Positions 25,751 through 34,062 are shown, counted from the first letter of the stretch. The stretch is DNA of 37,434 nt from Massilia niastensis DSM 21313 (GCF_000382345.1 NZ_KB908129.1:1-37434), one strand, 5' to 3'. Made by a program: numbers and translations. Notes: generated by a model not told the origin, from the letters alone.

Positions 25751-26050
25751 TTACTCTTTCGAGCCGCCGCGGCTGCTGGTCTTGGAGGAGCTGCGCGAAG
25801 CGCTGCCGGTGCCGGCACTGGCCGACTGGCGATTACCGTGGCTCATGCTGCCTGCACGGCGTGCTTCTTCCGAAGTGAATTCGTGTGCCGTTCCTTTTGC
25901 GTGCGCTGCCTTGCCGCCCTGGCTGGCAATTTCGCGCTGGCGTGCCGGGTCCATCGATGCGAAACCGCGATTACGGGTACCGGTGCCGGTGCTTTGGCTG
26001 CTGGCGCCTTGATTTCCGCCTTGTTTGCTACCTTGGTTGCTTGAGGCCAT
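25751..26050 (-). CDS. KGG-motif general stress protein (YciG/con-10-like)
   Basis: Small hydrophilic protein of 99 residues. The central part (29-48) reads GFASMDPARQREIASQGGKA and is followed by HAKGTAHEFTSEEARRAG, the KGG-type repeat of YciG and fungal con-10 proteins that accompany stationary phase or desiccation. Both ends are Ser/Gly/Gln-rich and probably disordered. The ATG has AAGGA at a good distance. It is divergent from the hydrophilin-like gene, and both have the same unusual promoter motif. Confidence 0.9.
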   Translation of the reverse strand: MASSNQGSKQGGNQGASSQSTGTGTRNRGFASMDPARQREIASQGGKAAHAKGTAHEFTSEEARRAGSMSHGNRQSASAGTGSASRSSSKTSSRGGSKE

Positions 26051-26172
26051 GATGTCCTTCTCCCTGTTCGCTTTTAGAACCGCCGCGTCCTGCGGCAGGC
26101 TTGAACCTCACCCACGACCAAGCGCCGATGAGCGGTGTTCGAAGTCATCTTAGGCACGCATGATGGATGAGG

Positions 26173-26204
26173 GTATAGGACGTTTTCAGATGACTTTGTA
26201 GGAC
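26173..26204 (-). promoter_or_regulatory. Stress-type promoter GTCCTACA-N17-CCTATAC (KGG gene)
   Basis: Minus-strand reading: GTCCTACA at 26204-26197, 17 bp, then CCTATACC at 26179-26172. The CTATAC core matches the -10 favoured by RpoS; the upstream box is not a sigma70 -35. The start codon is 122 bp downstream. The same arrangement recurs on the other strand at 26270-26302. Confidence 0.6.
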
Positions 26205-26269
26205 TTCACGCGACAGAAAATGCAAAAATAGAAATCTACTTCCGGTCGACAATAAAATGGCCAGAAACC

Positions 26270-26302
26270 GTCCTACACGGCACCCCTACGTCTTCCTATA
26301 CT
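26270..26302 (+). promoter_or_regulatory. Stress-type promoter GTCCTACA-N17-CCTATACT (hydrophilin-like gene)
   Basis: GTCCTACA (26270-26277), 17 bp, then CCTATACT (26295-26302). Both boxes and the spacing match those of the divergent promoter at 26173-26204. The predicted start is near 26308, about 74 bp before the ATG at 26382. Confidence 0.6.
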
Positions 26303-26381
26303 GTGTTCATCAGGCTACAAGCATCATGGCAATATCGGGCGGCGTTCATGTCGCCCCATCACGATTCCAAAGGAGGCCAAG

Positions 26382-27326
26382 ATGGATGCGAACCAACGCA
26401 GCGAAGCGAACAACCAGACCAACAACGGCGCGAACGAAAAGGGTACTCCGGGCTCGAAGGGGAACACGACCAGCGGGCCGATGGATCATACCCATCCGCA
26501 GGGCGCGTCCCGGCAGCAGGCTCCGCAACTGGCGGGAAGCGAGGAACTGCCCGGCGGCTCGATGCAAAGCCAGCAGACCGGCGGATCCGGCGCGCAGCAA
26601 GGCATCAGCGACAGCCACCAGCGGCAGATGGAAATGCACTCGGAGGCCTGGGGCCTGCTCGAACAGCCTTTCAGCCGCAAGCACCGCAACGATGAGTTCG
26701 CCACCGACGTCGTGCATCACCCGGCCAACCGCCAGGCCGCGCACGGGATGAATCCGCAGAATCCGGCGCATCCGGAGCTGCAGGGCGGCGGGTACGGCAA
26801 CCGCCAGGCAGCGGCGGGCGGCATCGATCCGAGCGACGACGCGGTGGGAGCGTCGTATGGCGCGTCGCACTCGACGCATGAGCCGTCGGAAGGGAGTTCC
26901 CCAGGCAACCCGTCGCGCGCCACCGGCATGCCCATGACCTGGCCGGAAGATCCGAACCGGTCATTCCAGTCGGGGAGCGGCCATCCGCCGCAACCGGGCG
27001 CCGGCCAGTCGCGGCAGTCGGGTGCGGGCCAGTCGCAGCAGAGCACCGACCGCTCGGGCTCGCAAACCGGCAACGAAGGACGCGAGCTCGGCGCCGAAGA
27101 GATCCACCAGTCGAACGACGTGGCGGGCGGCCTGCCGCGCAGCCCGGGCAACAGCGGACCGCGCACCGAAGACCAGGGCTATCGTCCGGGCGGAAGCATG
27201 CAGCAGGACCCGGCGATACACGAGTCGAACGACGCGGCCGGCGGCTACCCGCGCAGCCCGGGTGGCGCCAACAAACTGGCGGGAGACAAGAAGATGGACG
27301 ACGATACCGGATTCTCGCGCAAGTAA
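26382..27326 (+). CDS. Hydrophilin-like disordered protein
   Basis: Protein of 314 residues made mostly of Gly, Ser, Gln, Asn and Pro, with no hydrophobic core, signal or membrane segment; I know no family for it. A less simple part lies at about 78-125 (HQRQMEMHSEAWGLLEQPFSRKHRNDEFATDV). Near the C-terminus a 15-residue unit occurs twice: IHQSNDVAGGLPRSP (241-255) and IHESNDAAGGYPRSP (279-293). A GAGQS repeat lies at about 206-218. The ribosome site AAAGGAGG is strong. The composition and the shared promoter with the KGG gene suggest a desiccation or osmotic protectant, which is inference. Confidence 0.82.
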   Translation: MDANQRSEANNQTNNGANEKGTPGSKGNTTSGPMDHTHPQGASRQQAPQLAGSEELPGGSMQSQQTGGSGAQQGISDSHQRQMEMHSEAWGLLEQPFSRKHRNDEFATDVVHHPANRQAAHGMNPQNPAHPELQGGGYGNRQAAAGGIDPSDDAVGASYGASHSTHEPSEGSSPGNPSRATGMPMTWPEDPNRSFQSGSGHPPQPGAGQSRQSGAGQSQQSTDRSGSQTGNEGRELGAEEIHQSNDVAGGLPRSPGNSGPRTEDQGYRPGGSMQQDPAIHESNDAAGGYPRSPGGANKLAGDKKMDDDTGFSRK

Positions 27327-27368
27327 GAGCGCGTTTGGCGCCAGGTCTTCCCCGCTAGTCGAAGCAAG

Positions 27369-27400
27369 CCGGATCTCCGCCAGCGCGGGGATCCGGTCTT
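27369..27400 (+). terminator. Hairpin terminator after the hydrophilin-like gene
   Basis: CCGGATC (27369-27375) pairs with GATCCGG (27390-27396), with an inner CCGC/GCGG stem, followed by TCTT. It lies about 43 bp after the stop. Confidence 0.6.
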
Positions 27401-27485
27401 GATCCACCTCCAATCCGCACCCGCCGCCCGAAACCCGGCCGTTCGCGCGCACTCGAATGCACAGGACACCTCCACGGGGATCGTC

Positions 27486-28097
27486 ATGCGAGCAAACGAT
27501 GGTGCACTGATGGCTGTTTCCGCCGCGCTGACGCAGCGTGCCGCGATGGAGAAGGCACGCTGCCGTCTCGGCATCGACACCGGGCGCTTCGTCGTGCTGC
27601 AGCTTGGCCGGATGGCGCCGCACAAGGGTATCGACACGGTCATCCGCGGCCTGGCGATGCTGCGCGAACGCCACGGTGTCGATGCCGAACTCATCGTGGC
27701 CAGCAGCGACCTGCGCGATCCCTCGCGGCGCGGCGGCCCGGAACTGGCAAGGCTGCGCGCCGTTGCGGCCGACCTGGGCGTCACGCCGCACGTGCGCTTC
27801 AGCGGCCAGCCTGCACGCGCCGCGCTGGGCGACTACTACGGGGCTGCCGACGCCATCGCCAGCATGCCATGGCGCACACGGCTGGGCATCACGACGACCG
27901 AGGCAATGGCCTGCGGCAGGCCGGTGGTCGGCAGCGACGCGTATGCCGTGCGGGACGGTGTCACCGGCTACCTCATCCCCTCGCGCGATGCCGAGGCGCT
28001 GGCGGAGCGGCTGGCGCGGCTGCATCGCCATCCCGCGCTGGCGCTGGCGATGGGCAAGGCCGGCCGCGCCATCCTTGCGCCCGGAGCGATGAGATGA
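27486..28097 (+). CDS. Truncated GT4-type glycosyltransferase, probably inactive remnant
   Basis: Only the C-terminal nucleotide-sugar-binding half of a GT-B enzyme is present (203 residues; complete members are near 380). VVLQLGRMAPHKGIDTVIRGLAML and the later EAMACGRPVVGSD are clear. In the donor site the usual EPFG is TRLG, so the first Glu of the E-x7-E motif is lost. The GGI-type loop before DGVTGYLIPSRD is shortened and the C-terminal helix is missing. I used the ATG at 27486; the frame is open to a TTG at 27399. It overlaps the next frame by 4 bases (ATGA). Probably a decayed gene. Confidence 0.65.
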   Translation: MRANDGALMAVSAALTQRAAMEKARCRLGIDTGRFVVLQLGRMAPHKGIDTVIRGLAMLRERHGVDAELIVASSDLRDPSRRGGPELARLRAVAADLGVTPHVRFSGQPARAALGDYYGAADAIASMPWRTRLGITTTEAMACGRPVVGSDAYAVRDGVTGYLIPSRDAEALAERLARLHRHPALALAMGKAGRAILAPGAMR

Positions 28098-28658
28098 AGG
28101 CGGTCTTCCTGGACAAAGGCGATGGGCTGGTGGAGCACCACCCCTTGAATGCCGAGCCGCGCCGCATCCGCCTGGCCGGCGGCGCCGGCATCGCGCTGCG
28201 CCTGCTGGCCAGCCTCGACTACCGCCTGTTCGTCGTGAGCAACCAGTCCGGCATCGCCCATGGCTGCTTCGGCGAAGACGCGATGCCGCCGATCGCCGAC
28301 CGGCTGGCCGACCTGCTGTTCCGCGAACACCTTTCGCTGGAAGGCTTCTACTATTGCCCCCCACCATCCGCTCGGCTGCATCGAGGCCCATGCCAGACCC
28401 TGCCCCTGCCGCAAACCCTCCCCCGGCCTGCTGCTGCGCGCGGCGCACGAGCACGGGATCGACCTGCGCGCGTCCTGGATGATCGGCGACGCCCTGCATG
28501 ACGTCGAGGCCGGGAACCGGGCCGGGTGCCGCACCCTGCTCATCGACAATGGCAAGGAGACCGAGTGGCGTCTCGGACCGCGTCGGCTGCCGACGCGGAT
28601 CGCGCCCGACCTCTACGCGGCGGCCGTGCTGATCGCCCGGCAGGGCGACCGGCGCTGA
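28094..28658 (+). pseudogene. Frameshifted HAD-IIIA phosphatase (GmhB-like)
   Basis: Resembles D-glycero-D-manno-heptose 1,7-bisphosphate 7-phosphatase. The first frame (28094 to about 28360) has MKAVFLDKGDGLVEH and FVVSNQSGIAHG. The second frame, from about 28363 to 28658, continues with HHPLGCIEAHARPCPCRKPSPGLLL and SWMIGDALHDVEAGNRAGC. The break is a run of six C residues (28357-28362); five would restore one frame of 187 residues. The first motif is also damaged: DKGDG instead of DxDGT moves the second catalytic Asp. A sequencing error could explain the shift but not the motif. Overlaps the glycosyltransferase stop. Confidence 0.8.
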
Positions 28659-28704
28659 ATCCGTGCAGCATTTTTGCGACGGAAACGAGGCTGAAACGCC
28701 AAAA

Positions 28705-28732
28705 CGAAAAAGGCCAAGCGTAAGCTTGGCCT
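28705..28732 (-). terminator. Intrinsic terminator of tRNA-Pro
   Basis: AGGCCAAGC (28711-28719) and GCTTGGCCT (28724-28732) form a perfect 9-bp stem with a 4-base loop. In the minus direction it is followed by five T residues. It lies 18 bp after the tRNA 3' end. Confidence 0.9.
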
Positions 28733-28749
28733 AAATCATTGATTCCAAA

Positions 28750-28826
<77 letters not shown>

Positions 28827-28837
28827 ACTAGCCAGCA

Positions 28838-28846
28838 ATTATATCA
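28838..28846 (-). promoter_or_regulatory. Extended -10 promoter of tRNA-Pro
   Basis: Minus-strand TGATATAAT gives a consensus TATAAT with the TG extension, placing the start near 28831, about 5 nt before the mature tRNA 5' end. No good -35 is seen. Confidence 0.65.
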
Positions 28847-28980
28847 GAGCCAGAAAATAACTTGAGTATTTGTAATAAGATTTTAATCATGCGTTCGCAT
28901 TCCTTTCCGAACAAGGCACTGATGCCCACCTGGGCAGGCCTGGCGCCCCGTCCCGCCGGCGCCCCGGTATGCCTCGTGAC

Positions 28981-30882
28981 TTATTTCCAGTCCCCGCGCA
29001 GCGCCAGCACCTGCTGCTGCAGGTATTCCGGCGTCGCCGTCTCCGGCGCCACCGGTTGCCCGACCGCCAGCGCCAGCTTCGAGCGCACGCCGCGGGCGAA
29101 GCGGCGCTCGAACAGGTTGGTCTTGTCGCGCGTGAACATGCTGCCCCACAAGCCGCGCAAGGCCATCGGGATCACGGGCACCTTGCTGCGCTCGACGATC
29201 TTGGCGATGCCGCCGCGGAATTCGTTGATCTCCCCGGTCGAGGTCAGCCTCCCTTCCGGAAAGATGCAGACCAGCTCGCCGTCATGCAGGGCGTGCGCGA
29301 TATCCACGAAGGCCTTTTCCATCAGCCACGGATCTTCCTTGGCGGGCGCGATCGGAATCGCCTTGGCGGCGCGGAAGATCCAGCCCAGGAAAGGCGTCCT
29401 GAAGATGCGGTGGTCCATCACGAAGCGGATCGGGCGCGGGCTGGCGGCGCCGATCACCAGCGCATCGACGTAGCTGACGTGATTGCAGACCAGCACCGCC
29501 GGACCTTCCTCGGGAATGCGCCCGGCATCCACGGTGCGCACGCGGTGGCTGGTGTGGATCAGCATCCAGGCCAGGAAGCGCATCAGGAATTCCGGCACCA
29601 GCGAGAAGATGTACACGGCCACGAGGGCATTCAGCAGGGCCGTCGCCAGGAACAGCTCGGGAATCGTGAAGCCCTGCCCCAGCAGCAGGATGGCGACGCC
29701 GGCCGAGGCCACCATGAACAGCGCGTTCAGGATGTTCATGCCGGCGATCGTGCGCGACACGTGCTTCGGGTCGCAGCGGGTCTGGATCAGGGCGAACAGG
29801 GGCACGATGTAGAAGCCGCCGAACACGCCGATCAGGACCAGGTCGGCCAGGATGCGCCACACGCCCGGCTGGGCCAGCAGCCCGAAGGCGTCCACCGCCC
29901 CCGTGCCGACGAAGGCCGCACCCGCAAAGGCGGAGCCGGCGAAATACAGGTCGATGCCGAACAGCGACAGGCCGATCGAGCCGAAGGGCACCAGGCCGAT
30001 CTCGACCTTGTGGCCCGACAGGCGCTCGCACAGCAGCGATCCAAGGCCGATCCCGAGCGAGAACACGGTCAGCAGCAGCACGAACACGCTGTGGTCGCCA
30101 TGCAGGTAATCCTTGGCGAACACCGGGAACTGGGCCAGGATCAGGGCGCCGTAGAACCAGAACCAGGAATTGCCCAGCATCGACAGGAACACGGTGCGGT
30201 TCTGGCGCGAGAACGACAGGTTGCGCCACGACTCGGCAAAGGGATTGCGGCTGATCTTCAGCTCCGGCGCCGGCGCCGGCGAGGCCGGAATGCGCCAGCT
30301 GGCCGCCAGCCCCAGCAGCGCGCAGGCCAGGGTGCCGCCCACCACCAGCTCGATTCCCCACGGCTTGTGCGCCACCAGCAGCGCCCCCGCCACTTCGCCC
30401 AGCAGGATGCCGACGAAAGTGCCCATCTCGATCACGCCATTGCCGCCGACCAGTTCTTCCGGCTTGAGCTGCTGCGGCAGGTAGGCGTACTTGACCGGCC
30501 CGAACAGCGTGGAATGCAGGCCCATGCCGACCACGGCCGCCACCAGCAGCCACAGCGTGTGGGTCATCCAGCCGATGCCGGCCACCAGCATGATGCCGAT
30601 CTCGAGCAGCTTCACGAAACGCGCCAGCCGGCCCTTGTCGACCTTGTCCGCGATCTGGCCGGCCGTCGCCGAGAACAGCACGAAGGGCAGGATGAACAGG
30701 CCGGGAATCAGGTTGTTCAGCAGCGAAGGGTTGAGCGTGGTCCACGACAGCGCGTCGTAGGTCAGGACGACCAGCAAGGCGGTCTTGAACAGGTTGTCGT
30801 TGAAGGCGCCCAGGAACTGGGTCCAGAAAAACGGGCCGAAACGGCGCTGCTTCAGCAGGGAAAACTGGTTCGGTTGGCTCAT
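28981..30882 (-). CDS. MFS transporter-lysophospholipid acyltransferase fusion
   Basis: Inner-membrane protein of 633 residues. Residues 1 to about 425 form a major-facilitator domain of about 12 helices, LplT-like (FLGAFNDNLFKTALLVVLTY, GQIADKVDKGRLARF). The C-terminal domain is a PlsC-type acyltransferase with NHVSYVD (467-473; the H-x4-D motif) and FPEGR (541-545). Full-length LplT-Aas proteins have a further acyl-ACP synthetase domain, which is absent here. Likely role: lysophospholipid flipping and reacylation. The start MSQPNQFSLL has only a weak ribosome site. Confidence 0.92.
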   Translation of the reverse strand: MSQPNQFSLLKQRRFGPFFWTQFLGAFNDNLFKTALLVVLTYDALSWTTLNPSLLNNLIPGLFILPFVLFSATAGQIADKVDKGRLARFVKLLEIGIMLVAGIGWMTHTLWLLVAAVVGMGLHSTLFGPVKYAYLPQQLKPEELVGGNGVIEMGTFVGILLGEVAGALLVAHKPWGIELVVGGTLACALLGLAASWRIPASPAPAPELKISRNPFAESWRNLSFSRQNRTVFLSMLGNSWFWFYGALILAQFPVFAKDYLHGDHSVFVLLLTVFSLGIGLGSLLCERLSGHKVEIGLVPFGSIGLSLFGIDLYFAGSAFAGAAFVGTGAVDAFGLLAQPGVWRILADLVLIGVFGGFYIVPLFALIQTRCDPKHVSRTIAGMNILNALFMVASAGVAILLLGQGFTIPELFLATALLNALVAVYIFSLVPEFLMRFLAWMLIHTSHRVRTVDAGRIPEEGPAVLVCNHVSYVDALVIGAASPRPIRFVMDHRIFRTPFLGWIFRAAKAIPIAPAKEDPWLMEKAFVDIAHALHDGELVCIFPEGRLTSTGEINEFRGGIAKIVERSKVPVIPMALRGLWGSMFTRDKTNLFERRFARGVRSKLALAVGQPVAPETATPEYLQQQVLALRGDWK

Positions 30883-31143
30883 GCGAATGGCGTGCGTGAC
30901 TAGGAGTCCGTACTGTACAACGGCAGACCCCGGTCAACCAACGGGGTTTCTCATAAACATGCTTGCGTCGTCAAAAATGATACCGCCGGGCGCAGGTGCC
31001 GATACACCGGGCGCAAGCACGAAGACCGGCGCGCCGCAAGTCCGCCGGCCAAACCGGGCGCGGCGTCCGCCCCTCCCTTGAAGCGTATCAACCCGGTCCC
31101 GATCCGGCGCCGTTGCGCAGCGCAGCGCAGGTAGAATCCGCGG

Positions 31144-31317
31144 ATGACTTCTTCCAACTTCCACGTCTGCTACGCCAGCGTCGCCAGTGCGCTGTTCGAG
31201 CACATCGAGCAGGACCTCCTGCTCCTGACCACCGCCCTCCTCGACGACGACGAGGGGGCGCCGCGCACCGAAGCCTGTGCGCCCGCCCTGCTGCCCCAAT
31301 GGAACCTGCCCTCGTAG
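31144..31317 (+). CDS. Possible leaderless small acidic protein
   Basis: A 57-residue frame, MTSSNFHVCYASVASALFEH then IEQDLLLLTTALLDDDEG, ending at TAG. It is amphipathic and acidic and matches no family I know. TAGAAT (31132-31137), a good -10, ends 6 bases before the ATG, which would give a transcript starting at or next to the A of ATG. No Shine-Dalgarno is needed in that case. It is convergent with hom, whose terminator begins 10 bp after this stop. It stands in a 510-bp gap between larger genes. Confidence 0.4.
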   Translation: MTSSNFHVCYASVASALFEHIEQDLLLLTTALLDDDEGAPRTEACAPALLPQWNLPS

Positions 31318-31327
31318 GCTGCGGCGC

Positions 31328-31368
31328 AAAAAAATACGGACATCGCGGCACAGCCACGATGTCCGTAT
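31328..31368 (-). terminator. Intrinsic terminator of the alaA-hom operon
   Basis: ATACGGACATCG (31334-31345) pairs perfectly with CGATGTCCGTAT (31357-31368); on the minus strand the 12-bp stem is followed by seven T residues (31334-31328). Confidence 0.93.
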
Positions 31369-31392
31369 CGTTTCCCGGCTACGGGAAGACGG

Positions 31393-32712
31393 TCAGCTCA
31401 GCGTTTCCAGGCGGATGCGGGTCACCTTGCCGATCACCGCCGGCAGGGTCTCGATCCTGGCGATGGCCGCGTCGATGTGCTTTTCGCGGGTCTGGTGGGT
31501 CAGCATGATGATGTCGATGTCGGTCTCGTCGCCCGGCTCCTTCTGCAGCACGGCGTCGATCGAGATGCCGGTGTCGGCCAGGATGCGGGTCAGGTCGGCC
31601 ATCACGCCCAGCTGGTCCTTCACGTGCACGCGCAGGTAGTAGCTGGTGGTGATCTCGGCCATCGGCACGATCGCCACGTCGGTCATCTCGTTCGGCTGGA
31701 ATGCCAGGTGCGGCACGCGGCAGTACGGGTCGACCGTCGCCAGGCGGGTCACGTCGACCAGGTCGGCGATGACGGCCGAGGCGGTCGGCTCCGAGCCGGC
31801 GCCCCGTCCGTAGTACATCGAGGAACCGACCGCGTCGGCCTGCACCAGCACCGCATTCATCGGGCCTTCGACGTTGGCGATCAGGCGCGCCGCCGGAATC
31901 AGGGTCGGATGCACGCGCAGCTCGATGCCCTCGCCCGTCTCGTTCTGGACGCGGCGCGTGATGCCGAGCAGCTTGATGCGGTAGCCGAGCTCTTCCGCAT
32001 AGCGGATGTCGGCGGCCTGCAGCTGGCTGATGCCCTCGATGTAGGCCTTGTCGAACTGCACCGGGATGCCGAAGGCGATCGCCGACATGATCGTCAGCTT
32101 GTGCGCCGCGTCCACGCCTTCGATGTCGAAGGTCGGGTCGGCTTCGGCATAGCCCAGTTCCTGCGCCTGCTTGAGCACGGTCGCGAAGTCCAGGCCCTTC
32201 TCGCGCATTTCGGTCAGGATGAAGTTGGTGGTGCCGTTGATGATGCCGGCCACCGATTCGATTCGGTTCGCGGTCAGGCCTTCGCGCAGCGCCTTGATGA
32301 TCGGCACGCCGCCGGCGACGGCCGCCTCGAAGGCCACCGTGACGCCCTTCTCCTGGGCCGCCGCGAAGATTTCATTGCCGTGCAGCGCCAGCAGCGCCTT
32401 GTTGGCGGTGACCACATGCTTGCCGTTGGCAATCGCCTTGAGCACCAGCTCGCGCGGCAGCTCGTAGCCGCCGATCAGCTCGACAACGATGTCGATGTCC
32501 GGATGGTTGACCACCGCGAACGGGTCGGCCACCACCTCAACCTGGTTGCCGGTCAGTTCGCGTGCACGTTCAATATTGCGCGCCGCGACCATCGCAATTT
32601 CAATACCGCGGCCGGCGCGGCGGCGGATCTCTTCCTGGTTGCGCTGGAGAACGTTAAAGGTGCCGGCACCGACGGTGCCGATACCCAGGAGGCCAACTTT
32701 GATGGGTTTCAT
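31393..32712 (-). CDS. hom: Homoserine dehydrogenase
   Basis: Reduces aspartate semialdehyde to homoserine for threonine, methionine and isoleucine synthesis. It has 439 residues, the monofunctional form. The NAD(P) motif GLLGIGTVGAG is at 7-17, followed by ANKALLALHG, the homoserine-binding GIINGTTNFILTEM and GYAEADPTFDIEGVDAAHK. A C-terminal ACT domain begins near 355 (YYLRVHVKDQLGVMADL), the usual site of feedback control by threonine. It starts 22 bp after alaA and ends at a strong terminator. thrC, often next to hom, is not in the window on this side. Confidence 0.97.
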   Translation of the reverse strand: MKPIKVGLLGIGTVGAGTFNVLQRNQEEIRRRAGRGIEIAMVAARNIERARELTGNQVEVVADPFAVVNHPDIDIVVELIGGYELPRELVLKAIANGKHVVTANKALLALHGNEIFAAAQEKGVTVAFEAAVAGGVPIIKALREGLTANRIESVAGIINGTTNFILTEMREKGLDFATVLKQAQELGYAEADPTFDIEGVDAAHKLTIMSAIAFGIPVQFDKAYIEGISQLQAADIRYAEELGYRIKLLGITRRVQNETGEGIELRVHPTLIPAARLIANVEGPMNAVLVQADAVGSSMYYGRGAGSEPTASAVIADLVDVTRLATVDPYCRVPHLAFQPNEMTDVAIVPMAEITTSYYLRVHVKDQLGVMADLTRILADTGISIDAVLQKEPGDETDIDIIMLTHQTREKHIDAAIARIETLPAVIGKVTRIRLETLS

Positions 32713-32734
32713 AATTCTTGTTTCTCGTTGATGT

Positions 32735-33964
32735 CTAGGCGCGCCCGTGGCGCCGCCGGTAGCCGTCGAGGAAGCGCGCGATGCGTCCGCAGGCGTCGGT
32801 CAGGTCGTCGGAATTAGGCAGGAACACAAGCCGGAAATGGTCCGGAGCAATCCAGTTGAAGCCGGTGCCTTGCACCAGCAGCACTTTTTCCTCGGCCAGC
32901 AGCTCGCAGATGAACTGCTGGTCGTCCGTGATCGGGTACATCTTCGGATCGAGGCGCGGGAACATGTACAGCGCCGCTTTTGGCTTGACGCAGGACACAC
33001 CCGGTATATCGGTAAGCAGTTGGTGCGCGAGATCGCGCTGTTTCAGCAGGCGGCCGCCCGGTCCGACCAGGTCGGCGATGCTCTGGTAGCCGCCGAGCGC
33101 GGTCTGGATCGCGAACTGGCCCGGCGTATTGGAGCACAGGCGCATCGAGGCCAGCATGTTCAGGCCCTCGATATAGTCCTTCGCGTGGCGCTTTTCGCCG
33201 GACACCACCATCCAGCCGGCGCGGTAGCCGCAGGAACGGTAGTTCTTCGACAAGCCGTTGAGGGTCACGAACAGCACGTCGTCGGCCAGCGAGGCCAGCG
33301 ACACGTGCTCGGCGCCGTCGTACAGGGTCTTGTCGTAGATTTCGTCGGCGTAGACGATCAGCTGGTGCTGGCGCGCCAGTTCGATAATCTCGAGCAACAC
33401 TTCGCGCGAATACAGGGCGCCGGTCGGGTTGTTCGGATTGATGACGACGATCGCGCGCGTATTCGGCGTGATCTTCCTGCGCATGTCCTCGATGTCGGGC
33501 ATCCAGCCGGCCTGCTCGTCGCAGACATAGTGGACCGGCGCGCCGCCGGCCAGGCTGACGGCCGCGGTCCACAGCGGGTAGTCGGGCGCCGGCACCAGCA
33601 CTTCGTCGCCGTTGTTGAGCAGGCCCTGCATCGCCATCACGATCAGTTCCGAGGCCCCGTTGCCGAGGTAGATGTCGTCGATCCTGACGTTGGCGATGCC
33701 CTTCGACTGCGTGTAGTGCATCACCGCCTTGCGCGGCGCGAACAGGCCCTTGGAGTCGGTATAGCCGGCCGCACCCTGCATGTTGCGGATCATGTCCTGC
33801 ACGATCTCGTCGGGCGGGTCGAAGCCGAACACGGCCAGGTTGCCGATATTGAGCTTGATGATCTTCTGCCCGTCGTCCTCCATCTGGCGCGCTTTTTCAA
33901 GTGCCGGACCGCGGATCTCGTAGCAGACGTCGTCGAGCTTGTTCGATTTGAGAATCGGTCGCAA
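32735..33964 (-). CDS. alaA: Pyridoxal phosphate-dependent alanine aminotransferase (AlaA-type)
   Basis: Class I/II aminotransferase of 409 residues, close in length and sequence to E. coli AlaA, which makes alanine from pyruvate and glutamate. Family blocks include KSNKLDDVCYEIRGPALEKA, GNGASELIVMAMQ, PAPDYPLWTAAVSLAGG, INPNNPTGALYS, YADEIYDK and the cofactor lysine in NGLSKNYR. The usual GNPAPFGFD is GNLAVFGFD. I place the start at TTG 33964 with AGGGGA 5 bases before it, giving the family N-terminus MRPILKSNKLD; no ATG lies nearby. First gene of an operon with hom. Confidence 0.92.
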   Translation of the reverse strand: MRPILKSNKLDDVCYEIRGPALEKARQMEDDGQKIIKLNIGNLAVFGFDPPDEIVQDMIRNMQGAAGYTDSKGLFAPRKAVMHYTQSKGIANVRIDDIYLGNGASELIVMAMQGLLNNGDEVLVPAPDYPLWTAAVSLAGGAPVHYVCDEQAGWMPDIEDMRRKITPNTRAIVVINPNNPTGALYSREVLLEIIELARQHQLIVYADEIYDKTLYDGAEHVSLASLADDVLFVTLNGLSKNYRSCGYRAGWMVVSGEKRHAKDYIEGLNMLASMRLCSNTPGQFAIQTALGGYQSIADLVGPGGRLLKQRDLAHQLLTDIPGVSCVKPKAALYMFPRLDPKMYPITDDQQFICELLAEEKVLLVQGTGFNWIAPDHFRLVFLPNSDDLTDACGRIARFLDGYRRRHGRA

Positions 33965-34056
33965 AATATCCCCTGAAAGAAAGCCGCTTTGTTGCAGTGC
34001 GAAAAATACCCATTCTGCCGAAAGCGACCGATTTAAGCAACCTTGCCGGTCCCGGT

Positions 34057-34062
34057 TACAAT
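34057..34062 (+). promoter_or_regulatory. Possible -10 of the Mth938-like gene
   Basis: TACAAT at 34057-34062, 77 bp before the ATG at 34140, in the divergent alaA gap. No convincing -35 is seen, so confidence is low. Confidence 0.3.

Noticed and set aside
27021..27326. Repeats in the hydrophilin-like gene as a CRISPR or DNA repeat array
   Set aside because: The repetition is at protein level within one reading frame, with only two unit copies and no spacer pattern; no CRISPR array is seen anywhere in the window.
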